A stretch of 64,000 nt of DNA, from contig NZ_CP058988.1 of assembly GCF_019278565.1 (NCBI RefSeq), forward strand, positions 372,001-436,000. The letters run 5' to 3'. Position numbers and translations under genes: made by a program. Position 1 is the first letter of the stretch. The number at the start of each line of letters is the position of its first letter. This DNA is from Cellulophaga sp. HaHa_2_95 (GTDB lineage Bacteria; Bacteroidota; Bacteroidia; Flavobacteriales; Flavobacteriaceae). This document shows, in pieces, positions 26,050 to 34,934 of this stretch. The notes beneath the pieces are model-generated. The model saw only the letters and a program-made list of their open reading frames with translations, was not told the origin of the DNA and made no database searches.

Positions 26050-27081
26050 ATGCAACTGTACAATACGTTGAGCGCAAAAGAACGAGAAGCTCTTATCGAA
26101 GAAGCTGGTAAAGAACGACTTACAATCTCTTTCTATCAATATGCGCATATTAAAAATCCAGAACTTTTTAGAAATCACCTTTTCATTACATGGAATGAAT
26201 TAGATGTTTTAGGCAGAATTTATGTTGCTTTTGAAGGCATAAATGCGCAATTATCTGTACCCGCAGAAAATTTTGAAACCTTTAAAAAACATTTAGATAG
26301 CATTAGTTTTTTAGAAAATGTTAGACTTAACATTGCTATCGAACAAGACAATAAATCGTTTTTAAAGTTAAAAGTGAAGGTCCGCGACAAAATTGTTGCA
26401 GATGGTCTTGATGATAATTTGTTTGATGTAACCAAAAAAGGGATACATGTTGACGCTGAAAAATTTAATGAGCTTATTGAAGATCCGGATACAGTTTTGG
26501 TAGATATGCGTAATCATTATGAAAGTGAGATTGGGCATTTTAAAAATGCCATTACTCCAGATGTAGATACATTCAGAGATTCTTTAGATATTATTGAAAA
26601 CGATTTAAAAGATCATAAAGAAGATAAAAAGCTAGTGATGTACTGCACTGGCGGAATCCGCTGCGAAAAAGCAAGTGCCTATTACAAGCATAAAGGCTTT
26701 AAACAAGTTTATCAATTAGAAGGCGGAATTATTGAATATACGCGGCAAGTTCAAGATAAAAAGTTAGAGAATAAATTTATGGGAAAAAACTTTGTTTTTG
26801 ACCATAGAAGAGGCGAACGCATTACCGATGATGTTATTGCAAATTGCCACCAATGCGGTAAACCTTGTGACAATCATGTGAACTGTGCTAACGAAGCCTG
26901 CCACTTATTATTTATACAATGTGAAGAATGCGCGACCGGTATGGATCAGTGTTGTTCTACCGAGTGTAAAGACATCCACGCACTACCCTTTGAGGAGCAA
27001 AAAGCGTTGCGCAAAGGTAAAACCGTGAGTAATAAAATATTTAAAAAGGGTAGATCGGAAGTTTTGAAATATAAAAAATAA
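26050..27081 (+). CDS. trhO: oxygen-dependent tRNA uridine hydroxylase TrhO (rhodanese family, YceA)
   Basis: 343 residues. The N-terminal ferredoxin-like domain (FYQYAHIKNPELFRNHL, FEGINAQLSVP) and the central rhodanese domain with catalytic loop CTGGIRCEKA (Cys about 199) are those of TrhO/YceA, which makes 5-hydroxyuridine at position 34 of certain tRNAs using oxygen. The C-terminal domain is Cys-rich (CHQCGKPCDNH, CEECATGMDQCC), probably a zinc-type fold as usual in the family. Single gene with its own promoter and terminator. Confidence 0.93.
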   Translation: MQLYNTLSAKEREALIEEAGKERLTISFYQYAHIKNPELFRNHLFITWNELDVLGRIYVAFEGINAQLSVPAENFETFKKHLDSISFLENVRLNIAIEQDNKSFLKLKVKVRDKIVADGLDDNLFDVTKKGIHVDAEKFNELIEDPDTVLVDMRNHYESEIGHFKNAITPDVDTFRDSLDIIENDLKDHKEDKKLVMYCTGGIRCEKASAYYKHKGFKQVYQLEGGIIEYTRQVQDKKLENKFMGKNFVFDHRRGERITDDVIANCHQCGKPCDNHVNCANEACHLLFIQCEECATGMDQCCSTECKDIHALPFEEQKALRKGKTVSNKIFKKGRSEVLKYKK

Positions 27082-27120
27082 GACTACAAATTACTTTAGC
27101 ACTCTAAGTACCATAGGATA

Positions 27121-27150
27121 AAAACCTCACCATCAATACGGTGAGGTTTT
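27121..27150 (+). terminator. trhO terminator
   Basis: An 11-bp stem (27121-27131 with 27140-27150), 8-nt loop and T-rich 3' side. Confidence 0.85.
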
Positions 27151-27306
27151 TAATTCTAAATTCAAAGCCTCTGAAAAATTTATTACTGCTCTCCTTTTTT
27201 AAAATTTTCGTCACATCGAAAAATCACTATCTTTACGGTTATTAAATTTTAGTATGAACCTTTTTTCTTGCAGACTACTGGTTTTCAAGAAATCAATATA
27301 AAAAAT

Positions 27307-28713
27307 ATGGGTTGTAGCAGTTGTTCAACTGGTAAAGACGGACAACCAAAAGGCTGTAAGAATAATGGAACTTGCGGAACTGATGGTTGTAATAAACTTA
27401 CAGTTTTTGATTGGCTCTCAAATATGTCACTTCCAAATGGAGAAAAACCATTTGATTGTGTCGAGGTCCGATTTAAAAATAGCAGAAAAGAATTTTTTAG
27501 AAATTCAGAAAATTTATCTCTTTCAATTGGTGATGTTGTAGCTACTCAAGCACAATCTGGCCATGATATTGGTATGGTTACGTTGACAGGAGAACTTGTA
27601 AAAGTTCAAATGAAAAAGAAAAATGAAGACCACACCAATCAAGAATTACCAAAATTATACCGAAAAGCCTCTCAAAAAGATATCGATATTTGGCAAAAAT
27701 GTAGAGATCGCGAAGCAGAAATTCAGAAGCGTTCTCGAGAATTAGCTATTGCTTTAAATCTGCAAATGAAACTTTCTGATGTAGAGTTTCAAGGAGATGG
27801 GTCTAAAGCTACTTTTTATTATACGGCAGAAGAGCGTGTAGATTTTCGTCAGTTGATAAAAGATATGGCCAAGGCATTTGGTATTCGAATAGAAATGCGA
27901 CAAATTGGATACCGGCAAGAGGCACAACGTTTAGGAGGTATTGGCTCTTGTGGTCGCGAACTTTGTTGCTCTACATGGCTTACAGATTTCAGGTCTGTAA
28001 GTACTTCAGCTGCACGATACCAACAACTATCTCTAAATCCGCAAAAATTAGCAGGCCAATGCGGAAAACTTAAATGTTGTTTAAATTACGAACTAGATGT
28101 TTATTTAGATGCGTTAAAAGATTTCCCTGCATCAGATACCAAAATCATCACAGAGAAAGGCGTGGCCTTATGTCAAAAAGTAGATATTTTCAAGGCTACT
28201 CTTTGGTTCTGTTATAAAGATGATTGGGCTAATTGGCATGCATTATCAAAAGAGCATGTAAATGAGATGCTCGAGAAGAACAAGCGTAATGAGAAAGTTG
28301 CTAGTCTTGAGGAGTATGCTATTGAGGAATCTGTAGAAAAAGAACAAGAAAAAGTTTTTGAAAATGTTGTTGGGCAGGATAGTTTAACGCGTTTTGACAA
28401 ACCTAAGCAGCCTAAAAATAACAGAAACAAAAAACGTAATCCGGCTAGAAAACAGCAACCGAATGCGAATGCAACTAAAACTGCAACGCCAGAAAGAAAG
28501 CAAAATAAGCCAGCAAACAATCAGAATCCAAATCAAAAGCCTAAGCCAAATAGGAATAAACCAAGAAAACCTAGACCGCCAAAACCTGCAAATGCTGAAG
28601 GTAAACCTAGTGAACAGAAAAATCAGAATTCACCTAGTAAGGAGGCTACAGGACCAAAGAAAAATAACAAGCGAAGAACTAATAATAAAAAAAGACCTAA
28701 CGATAATGGCTAA
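27307..28713 (+). CDS. ricT: RicT/YaaT-type PSP1-domain protein with Cys-rich head and basic tail
   Basis: I start it at the ATG at 27307 (MGCSSCSTG, 468 residues), the usual beginning in Bacteroidota. Residues 1-35 hold seven Cys, then the PSP1 domain (about 45-300) with GSCGRELCC and QCGKLKCCLNYE. These motifs bind Fe-S clusters in the Bacillus RicT/RicA/RicF complex that affects RNA processing and development. The last 110 residues are Asn/Lys/Pro/Arg-rich and disordered, suited to nucleic-acid binding, and make the protein much longer than RicT. The stop overlaps gldH by 8 nt. A TATCTTTA box (27228-27235) may be the promoter. Confidence 0.87.
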   Translation: MGCSSCSTGKDGQPKGCKNNGTCGTDGCNKLTVFDWLSNMSLPNGEKPFDCVEVRFKNSRKEFFRNSENLSLSIGDVVATQAQSGHDIGMVTLTGELVKVQMKKKNEDHTNQELPKLYRKASQKDIDIWQKCRDREAEIQKRSRELAIALNLQMKLSDVEFQGDGSKATFYYTAEERVDFRQLIKDMAKAFGIRIEMRQIGYRQEAQRLGGIGSCGRELCCSTWLTDFRSVSTSAARYQQLSLNPQKLAGQCGKLKCCLNYELDVYLDALKDFPASDTKIITEKGVALCQKVDIFKATLWFCYKDDWANWHALSKEHVNEMLEKNKRNEKVASLEEYAIEESVEKEQEKVFENVVGQDSLTRFDKPKQPKNNRNKKRNPARKQQPNANATKTATPERKQNKPANNQNPNQKPKPNRNKPRKPRPPKPANAEGKPSEQKNQNSPSKEATGPKKNNKRRTNNKKRPNDNG

Positions 28714-29188
28714 GTATTTGTTTTGTTTCTCATGTCTTGTACTTCTTGTTTCCTGTGATGCTAGTACCGTAAGCTCTGAGTATAAATCAACACCAAATGG
28801 GAGTTGGGATAAAGATGATATCAAAGAATTTCAGATTACAGAATTAGATTCGACAGCGCATTATGATATTTTTATCAACTTAAGAAATGATGAAAAATAT
28901 GCCTACAGCAATATCTTTTTAATTGCAGAGTTAGAATATCCTAATGGTGCATCTGTAAAAGACACCTTGGAATATGAAATGACCCTCCCTGATGGGCAGT
29001 GGCTGGGAAAAGGCTCTGGAAGTATTAAGGAAAGTAAGCTCTGGTATAAAGAAAACATTGTTTTACCTATCAAGGGCGTATATAATTTAAAAATTGCTCA
29101 TGCCATGCGTAAGAATGGACGAGTAGAAGGAATCGTAGATTTAGAAGGCATTACAGATGTCGGTTATAAAATTGAAAAACATCAATAA
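28706..29188 (+). CDS. gldH: gliding motility lipoprotein GldH
   Basis: 160 residues from the ATG at 28706; the long open frame upstream is only a shadow of ricT. Lipoprotein signal with lipobox LVSC (Cys about 16). The body matches GldH: YKSTPNGSWDKDDIKEFQI, the I-x-L-R-N-x-x-x-Y-x-Y-S-N motif near residue 55, and LPIKGVYNLKIAHAMRKNG. GldH is needed for gliding and T9SS function in Flavobacterium. Placement between a RicT-like gene and PBP1A is conserved in the family. Overlaps ricT by 8 nt and precedes PBP1A by 7 nt, so it is translated in the same operon. Confidence 0.92.
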   Translation: MAKYLFCFSCLVLLVSCDASTVSSEYKSTPNGSWDKDDIKEFQITELDSTAHYDIFINLRNDEKYAYSNIFLIAELEYPNGASVKDTLEYEMTLPDGQWLGKGSGSIKESKLWYKENIVLPIKGVYNLKIAHAMRKNGRVEGIVDLEGITDVGYKIEKHQ

Positions 29189-29195
29189 TTAAGGA

Positions 29196-31544
29196 ATGGC
29201 AAGGGCTCCCAAAAAAAAACAAAAGAACAATTTTTTTAAATTCATTAAATGGTTCTGGATACTATTCTTAACTGGATTGTTAAGTGTAGTTTTAATTTTC
29301 CTAGCAGCATCGTGGGACTGGTTCGGAGAATTACCAACTTTTGAACGTTTAGAAAATCCGCAAACAAATTTAGCGACAGAAATTATTTCTTCTGATGGGG
29401 AAACCTTAGGAAAGTATTACCTAGATGATAACCGTACGCCGATACCTTTTGAAGAATTACCAAAAAATTTGGTAGATGCTTTAGTCGCTACAGAAGATGC
29501 TCGTTATTTTGAGCATTCTGGTGTGGATGCTCGCGGTACGCTACGTGCCTTTGCTTACTTGGGCTCTAAAGGTGGGGCAAGTACTATCTCTCAACAATTA
29601 GCAAAACAACTATTTACAGGAACAGCTTCTCGAGGATGGGGACGTTACACTCAGAAAATAAAAGAATGGGTTATTGCTACGCGTTTAGAGCGTCAATACA
29701 CCAAAGAAGAAATCATAGCCATGTACTTTAACATCTATGATTTTGGTAACAATGCTGATGGAATCCGTTCTGCAGCAAAAATATATTTTACGAAAGAACC
29801 AAAAGACTTAAATGTCTCAGAATCTGCTATGTTGGTAGGTATGTTTAAGAACTCTTCTTTATACAACCCGAGACCTAAACGTAACCCAGAAGGCACCAAA
29901 AACAGACGCGATGTTGTTTTGGCTCAAATGGCAAAATATGAGTTTATTTCAGATAAAGTAAAAGACTCTTTACAGAAATTACCATTAGGTTTACGTTATT
30001 CTCCAGAATCGCACAGTGATGGTTTGGGTACCTATTTTAGAATGCACTTACAAAGTTTTTTAAATCAATGGATTTCTAAAAACCCGAAACCGGCATTAAA
30101 AGGAGAAAGAGATAAATGGAACATATATTTAGACGGATTAAAAGTGTATACTACCGTTGACTCTAGAATGCAACAAAATGCAGAGGATGCTGTGCAAGAG
30201 CATATGAAAAATTTACAGGCGGAGTTTTTCAATCAAAATACACCAGAACGTAATAAGACAGCTCCTTTCTTAGACATAAATACCAAAGAGATAAATAGTA
30301 TTATGGAGCGCGGTATGAAAGTTTCAGACCGTTGGAGAAAGATGAAAAAGTTAGGAAAGTCTGAAAAAGAAATCAGAGCTTCCTTCAAGGAACCTACACC
30401 TATGGTAGTTTTTGATTGGAATAGTGAAGGTAATGAGAAAGATACCATTATGACTCCTCTAGATTCTATCCGTTATTACAAATCATTCTTACGAACAGCG
30501 ATGATGTCTATGGAACCACAAACAGGCCATGTAAAAGCATGGGTTGGTGGTCTAAATTATAAACATTTTCAATATGATAATGTAATTCAAGGTGCGCGCC
30601 AAGCAGGGTCTACTTTTAAGCCTTTTGTGTACGCTGCAGCCATTGATCAATTACGTCTTTCGCCTTGCGAAACTTTATACGACGATGAATATTGTATTGA
30701 AGCAGGCAAACATGGAAACCAAGAAGCATGGTGCCCTAAGAACTCTGATGGTAAGTATTCATTAAAAAATATGAGTCTTAAAACGGCTTTGGCAGGATCT
30801 GTAAATACTGTTACTGCGCAATTGATGGACAAAGTAGGACCAAAACCTGTAGTGGCTATGGCTAAAAATATGGGAATCTCAAGAGATATTCTTGAAGTTC
30901 CTTCGATCGCTTTAGGTACTGCAGATGTAAATGTATACGAAATGGTAGGTGCTTTCGGGACCTTTGCCAATGAAGGTGTCTATGTAAAACCAGTTCTTGT
31001 TACCAGAATTGAAGATAAAAACGGAACGGTTCTTTATGAATATGTACCAGAAACTAGAGACGTTATGAGTAAAGATGTTGCCTACGCTATGGTAGATTTA
31101 ATGCAAGGCGTAGTACAATCTGGTTCTGGAGGAAGATTGAGACACAGCTATGCAAAAAACAATGCCGTTTACAAGGAAGTAGTTACAGGATACCCTTATA
31201 ACTTAACTAATCCTATTGCTGGTAAAACAGGAACCACACAAAAAAATAGTGATGGTTGGTTTATGGGTATGGTACCTAACTTAGTTACCGGTGTTTGGGT
31301 TGGCGGTGAAGAAAGAGCTACCCACTTTAATAGAACAGCTTATGGTCAAGGAGCTTCAATGGCACTACCTATTTGGGGGCTGTATATGGTTAAAAATTAC
31401 GCCAATAAAGAATTAGATGTATCCGACGGAAATTTCAAAAAGCCGTCAGGTATGAGCATCGAATTAGATTGTTCAAAATTTCAAGACGATAAAAAGGATA
31501 GTATAAGTCCTGAAGAAGATGATTTAGATGATTTAGATTTCTAA
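29196..31544 (+). CDS. class A penicillin-binding protein 1A
   Basis: 782 residues. A short basic cytosolic head, one membrane helix (about 15-38), the GT51 transglycosylase domain (ATEDARYFEHSGVD with the catalytic Glu; GGASTISQQLAKQL; GMFKNSSLYNP) and the transpeptidase domain with S-x-x-K in AGSTFKPFVYAA, S-x-N in GSVNT and K-T-G in AGKTGTT. The C-terminus is short and acidic. It polymerises and cross-links peptidoglycan. It ends the ricT-gldH operon and is followed by a strong terminator. Confidence 0.96.
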   Translation: MARAPKKKQKNNFFKFIKWFWILFLTGLLSVVLIFLAASWDWFGELPTFERLENPQTNLATEIISSDGETLGKYYLDDNRTPIPFEELPKNLVDALVATEDARYFEHSGVDARGTLRAFAYLGSKGGASTISQQLAKQLFTGTASRGWGRYTQKIKEWVIATRLERQYTKEEIIAMYFNIYDFGNNADGIRSAAKIYFTKEPKDLNVSESAMLVGMFKNSSLYNPRPKRNPEGTKNRRDVVLAQMAKYEFISDKVKDSLQKLPLGLRYSPESHSDGLGTYFRMHLQSFLNQWISKNPKPALKGERDKWNIYLDGLKVYTTVDSRMQQNAEDAVQEHMKNLQAEFFNQNTPERNKTAPFLDINTKEINSIMERGMKVSDRWRKMKKLGKSEKEIRASFKEPTPMVVFDWNSEGNEKDTIMTPLDSIRYYKSFLRTAMMSMEPQTGHVKAWVGGLNYKHFQYDNVIQGARQAGSTFKPFVYAAAIDQLRLSPCETLYDDEYCIEAGKHGNQEAWCPKNSDGKYSLKNMSLKTALAGSVNTVTAQLMDKVGPKPVVAMAKNMGISRDILEVPSIALGTADVNVYEMVGAFGTFANEGVYVKPVLVTRIEDKNGTVLYEYVPETRDVMSKDVAYAMVDLMQGVVQSGSGGRLRHSYAKNNAVYKEVVTGYPYNLTNPIAGKTGTTQKNSDGWFMGMVPNLVTGVWVGGEERATHFNRTAYGQGASMALPIWGLYMVKNYANKELDVSDGNFKKPSGMSIELDCSKFQDDKKDSISPEEDDLDDLDF

Positions 31545-31562
31545 TATTAGAGAATCAATTTC

Positions 31563-31603
31563 AAAATGCCCTTAGCTTTTACTAAAAAGTTAAGGGCATT
31601 TTT
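31563..31603 (+). terminator. terminator after PBP1A
   Basis: An 18-bp stem with one G-T pair (31563-31580 with 31585-31602), a 4-nt loop and a T run. Confidence 0.9.
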
Positions 31604-31647
31604 CATTTAAAAAATAGTAATTTAGAGGCAACTCAATTTATATTAAA

Positions 31648-32349
31648 ATGATTAAGAAAACTGTTTCTAATGTTCATGAAGCTTTAGAAGGTGTAAAAGA
31701 TACAATGACTTTTATGCTTGGCGGCTTTGGCTTGTGTGGAATACCGGAAAATGCTATTGCGGAATTAGTGTCTTTAGAAGTAAAAGATATTACCTGCATT
31801 TCTAACAATGCTGGAGTAGATGATTTTGGCTTAGGCTTATTATTGCAAAAACATCAAGTAAAAAAAATGATCTCCTCGTACGTAGGTGAAAATGATGAAT
31901 TTGAACGGCAAATGCTGAGTGGCGAACTAGATGTAGAATTAACCCCACAAGGAACTCTAGCCGAGAAATGTAGAGCAGCCCAAGCCGGATTTCCTGCATT
32001 TTACACCCCTGCAGGTTATGGTACTGAAGTGGCTGAAGGAAAAGAGACTCGAGAATTTAATGGGAAGATGTATGTTTTGGAAGAAGCCTATAAAGCCGAT
32101 TTTTCTTTTGTAAAAGCTTGGAAAGGAGACGAAGCAGGGAATTTAATTTTTAAAGGAACTGCCCGTAATTTTAATCCTGTCATGTGCGGTGCTGCAAAAA
32201 TTACGGTTGCAGAAGTTGAAGAGCTTGTTCCTGCAGGAGAGTTAAATCCAAATGAAATACATGTGCCTGGAATTTTTGTTCAGCGTATTTTTCAAGGAAA
32301 AGATTATGAAAAAAGAATTGAACAACGTACCGTAAGAACAAAGAATTAA
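31648..32349 (+). CDS. scoA: 3-oxoacid CoA-transferase subunit A
   Basis: 233 residues, the alpha chain of a class I CoA-transferase: [13 protein letters not shown] (CoA-binding G-G-F-G-x-x-G-x-P) near residue 25, [15 protein letters not shown] and the [20 protein letters not shown] region. With subunit B, encoded 28 nt downstream, it moves CoA from succinyl-CoA to acetoacetate or a similar acid. Substrate preference cannot be read from the sequence. A TAATTTAG box lies about 25 nt before the start. Confidence 0.93.
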   Translation: MIKKTVSNVHEALEGVKDTMTFMLGGFGLCGIPENAIAELVSLEVKDITCISNNAGVDDFGLGLLLQKHQVKKMISSYVGENDEFERQMLSGELDVELTPQGTLAEKCRAAQAGFPAFYTPAGYGTEVAEGKETREFNGKMYVLEEAYKADFSFVKAWKGDEAGNLIFKGTARNFNPVMCGAAKITVAEVEELVPAGELNPNEIHVPGIFVQRIFQGKDYEKRIEQRTVRTKN

Positions 32350-32377
32350 TTCCTTTTCAAATTTTCAAATTAAAAAA

Positions 32378-33031
32378 ATGTTAGACAAAACAGGTATAGC
32401 GAAACGTATCGCAAAAGAAGTAAAAGACGGATATTATGTAAACTTAGGAATAGGAATTCCTACACTAGTGGCTAATTATGTTCGCGAAGATATAAGTGTA
32501 GAATTCCAAAGTGAAAATGGTGTTTTAGGAATGGGACCTTTTCCTTTTGAAGGAGAAGAAGATGCAGATATCATAAATGCCGGTAAACAAACCATTACAA
32601 CATTGCCAGGAGCGTCATTCTTTGACTCTGCTACGAGTTTTGGTATGATTAGAGGTAAACATGTAGACTTAACCATTTTGGGCGCTATGGAGGTCTCTGA
32701 AGCGGGCGATATTGCCAATTGGAAGATTCCGGGTAAAATGGTCAAAGGAATGGGGGGTGCTATGGACCTTGTTGCCTCTGCGGAAAATATTATTGTAGCC
32801 ATGATGCACACCAATAGAGCTGGGGAGTCTAAATTATTAAAGCAATGTAGTTTACCGCTGACTGGCGTAGGATGTGTAAAGAAAATTGTAACCAACCTTG
32901 CCGTATTAGAAGTTACCAAAAACGGTTTTAAACTTTTAGAACGCGCTCCAGGAGTTAGTGTTGATGAAATTAGTGCAGCGACAGAAGGCACCTTAATTAT
33001 CGAAGGTGATGTTCCTGAGATGAGCCTTTAA
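32378..33031 (+). CDS. scoB: 3-oxoacid CoA-transferase subunit B
   Basis: 217 residues, the beta chain carrying the catalytic glutamate in SENGVLGMGPFP (Glu about 47), which forms the glutamyl-CoA thioester, and the G-G-A-M-D-L segment of the family. Partner of the preceding subunit; same operon. Full length. Confidence 0.94.
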   Translation: MLDKTGIAKRIAKEVKDGYYVNLGIGIPTLVANYVREDISVEFQSENGVLGMGPFPFEGEEDADIINAGKQTITTLPGASFFDSATSFGMIRGKHVDLTILGAMEVSEAGDIANWKIPGKMVKGMGGAMDLVASAENIIVAMMHTNRAGESKLLKQCSLPLTGVGCVKKIVTNLAVLEVTKNGFKLLERAPGVSVDEISAATEGTLIIEGDVPEMSL

Positions 33032-33179
33032 CACACGCTTTCATTGAAAAACAAACGATTGCCAACGTTTTTTTAGAATTTCACAACAATTATATTTAAA
33101 ATTCTAATGTTTTTTATTAGATTTACGGAACAACAACTATAAACCCCAAGTTTATAAATTTAACAACCTTATTAACACT

Positions 33180-33287
33180 ATGGAAGCACAGATCAGTCAC
33201 TCTTCTCAACAAGAAGAAATTCAAGTTTACAGAAACAATTTTATTAGCGGAATTATCGTACTAGTTAAAAAACTATTTATGGTATAA
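33180..33287 (+). CDS. small 35-residue protein with its own terminator
   Basis: An ATG-to-TAA frame of 35 codons: a polar head (MEAQISHSSQQEEIQ) then an amphipathic or hydrophobic tail (ISGIIVLVKKLFMV). A strong terminator starts 19 nt after the stop, and scoB ended 148 nt upstream, so a short transcript of just this gene is plausible. A weak -7-like box TAGATTTA lies at 33118-33125. I do not recognise a family. It may be a membrane-bound small protein, a leader, or the visible part of a small RNA. The coding call rests on the frame, the polar-to-hydrophobic layout and the terminator. Confidence 0.45.
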   Translation: MEAQISHSSQQEEIQVYRNNFISGIIVLVKKLFMV

Positions 33288-33305
33288 ATTGTTAATCAAA
33301 ATTAG

Positions 33306-33338
33306 AAAAAGAGCAACTCAACAGTTGCTCTTTTTTTT
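33306..33338 (+). terminator. terminator after the small ORF
   Basis: A 13-bp perfect stem (33306-33318 with 33323-33335), 4-nt loop, and a run of eight T. Confidence 0.9.
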
Positions 33339-33689
33339 GCACTAAACTTTACCCATAAAGACTTTATACATACAATTTAAAGCCCATTAGCGCACTTTAA
33401 TACACTTTACTACAATATACAACTTGATTTAAGAAATGATTTCGCAGAAAGGCGCTATTACTCTCCTATTGTATGGTATATAATTATAACTCATAGAGAA
33501 TAGTAAGATCCCGTTTAAAAACACCAAAATTTAGCTATTAGCCATTTAAACGATTAAAATTGCACTTTAAAGATAGAAGGCAATCTTAGAAATCTCTACA
33601 CCTGATTTATACCCATTTCAGCCATTATAATTTATTAAAGTACTGAATTATACAATATTGCGGTATTGTTAATTTATAATTTGGGGATT
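33339..33689. other. intergenic region without recognised gene
   Basis: About 350 nt, AT-rich, between the small-ORF terminator and the next small gene. No open frame of note, no repeat and no recognised RNA element. It must hold the promoter of the gene at 33690, but no clean TAnnTTTG box was found. Confidence 0.4.
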
Positions 33690-33860
33690 ATGAGGAATAT
33701 TTTACTCGTTAAAGAAATTTATTTTGAAGCTTTTAGGAATTTGGGGAATTTCCTAATCAAAAACTATTTGCAGATGTATGCATGGTTTTGTTTTGCATTA
33801 ATCGGTGTAGCAATTTTTGCGTTCATATTTAGAGCGTCTACCGGTTTTGCGTTTCAATAA
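33690..33860 (+). CDS. small membrane protein (DUF6747-like)
   Basis: 56 residues from the ATG at 33690 (MRNILLVKEIYFEAFRNLGN). An amphipathic N-terminal helix is followed by one membrane helix (about 30-48, WFCFALIGVAIFAFIF) and a short tail STGFAF. I recall near-identical small proteins in Flavobacteriaceae labelled DUF6747; the label is from memory. Function unknown. Monocistronic, with a strong GAAA-loop terminator 20 nt after the stop. Confidence 0.75.
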   Translation: MRNILLVKEIYFEAFRNLGNFLIKNYLQMYAWFCFALIGVAIFAFIFRASTGFAFQ

Positions 33861-33880
33861 TTAAAATTTCGACAAAAATT

Positions 33881-33908
33881 AACCCCTATTGCGAAAGCAA
33901 TAGGGGTT
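33881..33908. terminator. GNRA-capped terminator between small gene and DUF4837 gene
   Basis: A 12-bp perfect stem (33881-33892 with 33897-33908) closed by a GAAA tetraloop. It serves the plus-strand small gene and probably also the convergent DUF4837 operon. Confidence 0.85.
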
Positions 33909-33933
33909 TCTTATTCGTTGAAACTAAAAAAGT

Positions 33934-34920
33934 TTATGGTTTATGGAAGGTAATTGTTTTTAGAATTGCTTCTAACTCAAACATATTATCTCTTTTTCTA
34001 GAGGCCGGAGCAAAAGTAAAGCCTTCTATTATCAACTTCCTATTGTTTTCTTTATCGTTAATGATATACATTAAGTAAGGACCACCCATAGGATAATCAC
34101 TCATTTCCCAAAGACCTCTGACTTCTACGGCTTTTTTACCCGCAATCTCTGCTGGGTATACATGTGGCGCAAATATCTTTTCGGTAACCATGTGGTTCTT
34201 TTTACCTGGAATATCTTCTCCTGGAATATAAACACTCCCAATAGAATCGCGCATTCTAAGAATATCTCGTACCAAAGTAGAATCGTTTTTAAAATAATCT
34301 TCTGGCATAGCATACATAATAACGTTCATAGTACCTTTAGGAACTTGACGATCATACCAAACAAAATTATCTTCTTGTCTCCCTACTTTATAAGCCGATG
34401 GGATTTCTAGAGTCACATTAAAGGTTTCTTTCAATACCCCTTCTCTATTAAGAGACCTTCTAAAACGTTTTTGGGCCTCTGTAATTTCTAAACCTCTAAA
34501 GGCTTCTATAATTTTACCTGCATTAGCATCAATCTCTTTTTTAATGTCCTGAACATTTTTACCAGATATTACTGCAACCTTTTGAGGCTTCGCATATACA
34601 TCTGTTTTAATTAATGTTTTATTGGTACTGTCTCTAGTAACATATAATACCGATCTTGAATGCTGTATGCTCCCCGTGAAAACGGATGGAGGCATGTAGT
34701 TAATGGTAAAAAGAGGTTCTTCTAATGTAAGACCTACAACCGGTGCCGCAAAATACTCACGTACCTTATCACCTACTTCACCTTGCCACAACTCATTATC
34801 TATCACTACCGAAAGTGAATTTATGGCTCCAATAGATTCTGGAACATACTTAACACTTTTATCATCTTTGCAAGACAATAAGAGTAAGGAAATGATTAAA
34901 ATACTTGCTATTTTTTTCAT
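33934..34920 (-). CDS. DUF4837 lipoprotein
   Basis: 328 residues from the ATG at 34920 (MKKIASILIISLLLLSC, lipobox Cys at 17). The body fits the DUF4837 family: a repeat of two similar alpha/beta halves, with PESIGAINSLSVVIDNELW at the front and MGGPYLMYIINDKENNRKLI near the end. It is restricted to Bacteroidota. Function unknown. It lies 14 nt after the LysM transglycosylase gene in the same direction, so a cell-wall role is plausible by association. Confidence 0.85.
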   Translation of the reverse strand: MKKIASILIISLLLLSCKDDKSVKYVPESIGAINSLSVVIDNELWQGEVGDKVREYFAAPVVGLTLEEPLFTINYMPPSVFTGSIQHSRSVLYVTRDSTNKTLIKTDVYAKPQKVAVISGKNVQDIKKEIDANAGKIIEAFRGLEITEAQKRFRRSLNREGVLKETFNVTLEIPSAYKVGRQEDNFVWYDRQVPKGTMNVIMYAMPEDYFKNDSTLVRDILRMRDSIGSVYIPGEDIPGKKNHMVTEKIFAPHVYPAEIAGKKAVEVRGLWEMSDYPMGGPYLMYIINDKENNRKLIIEGFTFAPASRKRDNMFELEAILKTITFHKP

Positions 34921-34934
34921 AGAAATGTTAATCG

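Noticed and set aside
28394..28705. Upstream extension of gldH to a 264-residue protein
   Set aside because: The extra part is the out-of-frame Asn/Lys-rich tail of ricT. The lipoprotein signal begins exactly at the ATG at 28706.
32476..32991. 171-codon minus-strand frame opposite scoB
   Set aside because: Antisense shadow of a well-conserved enzyme gene, with no start context of its own.
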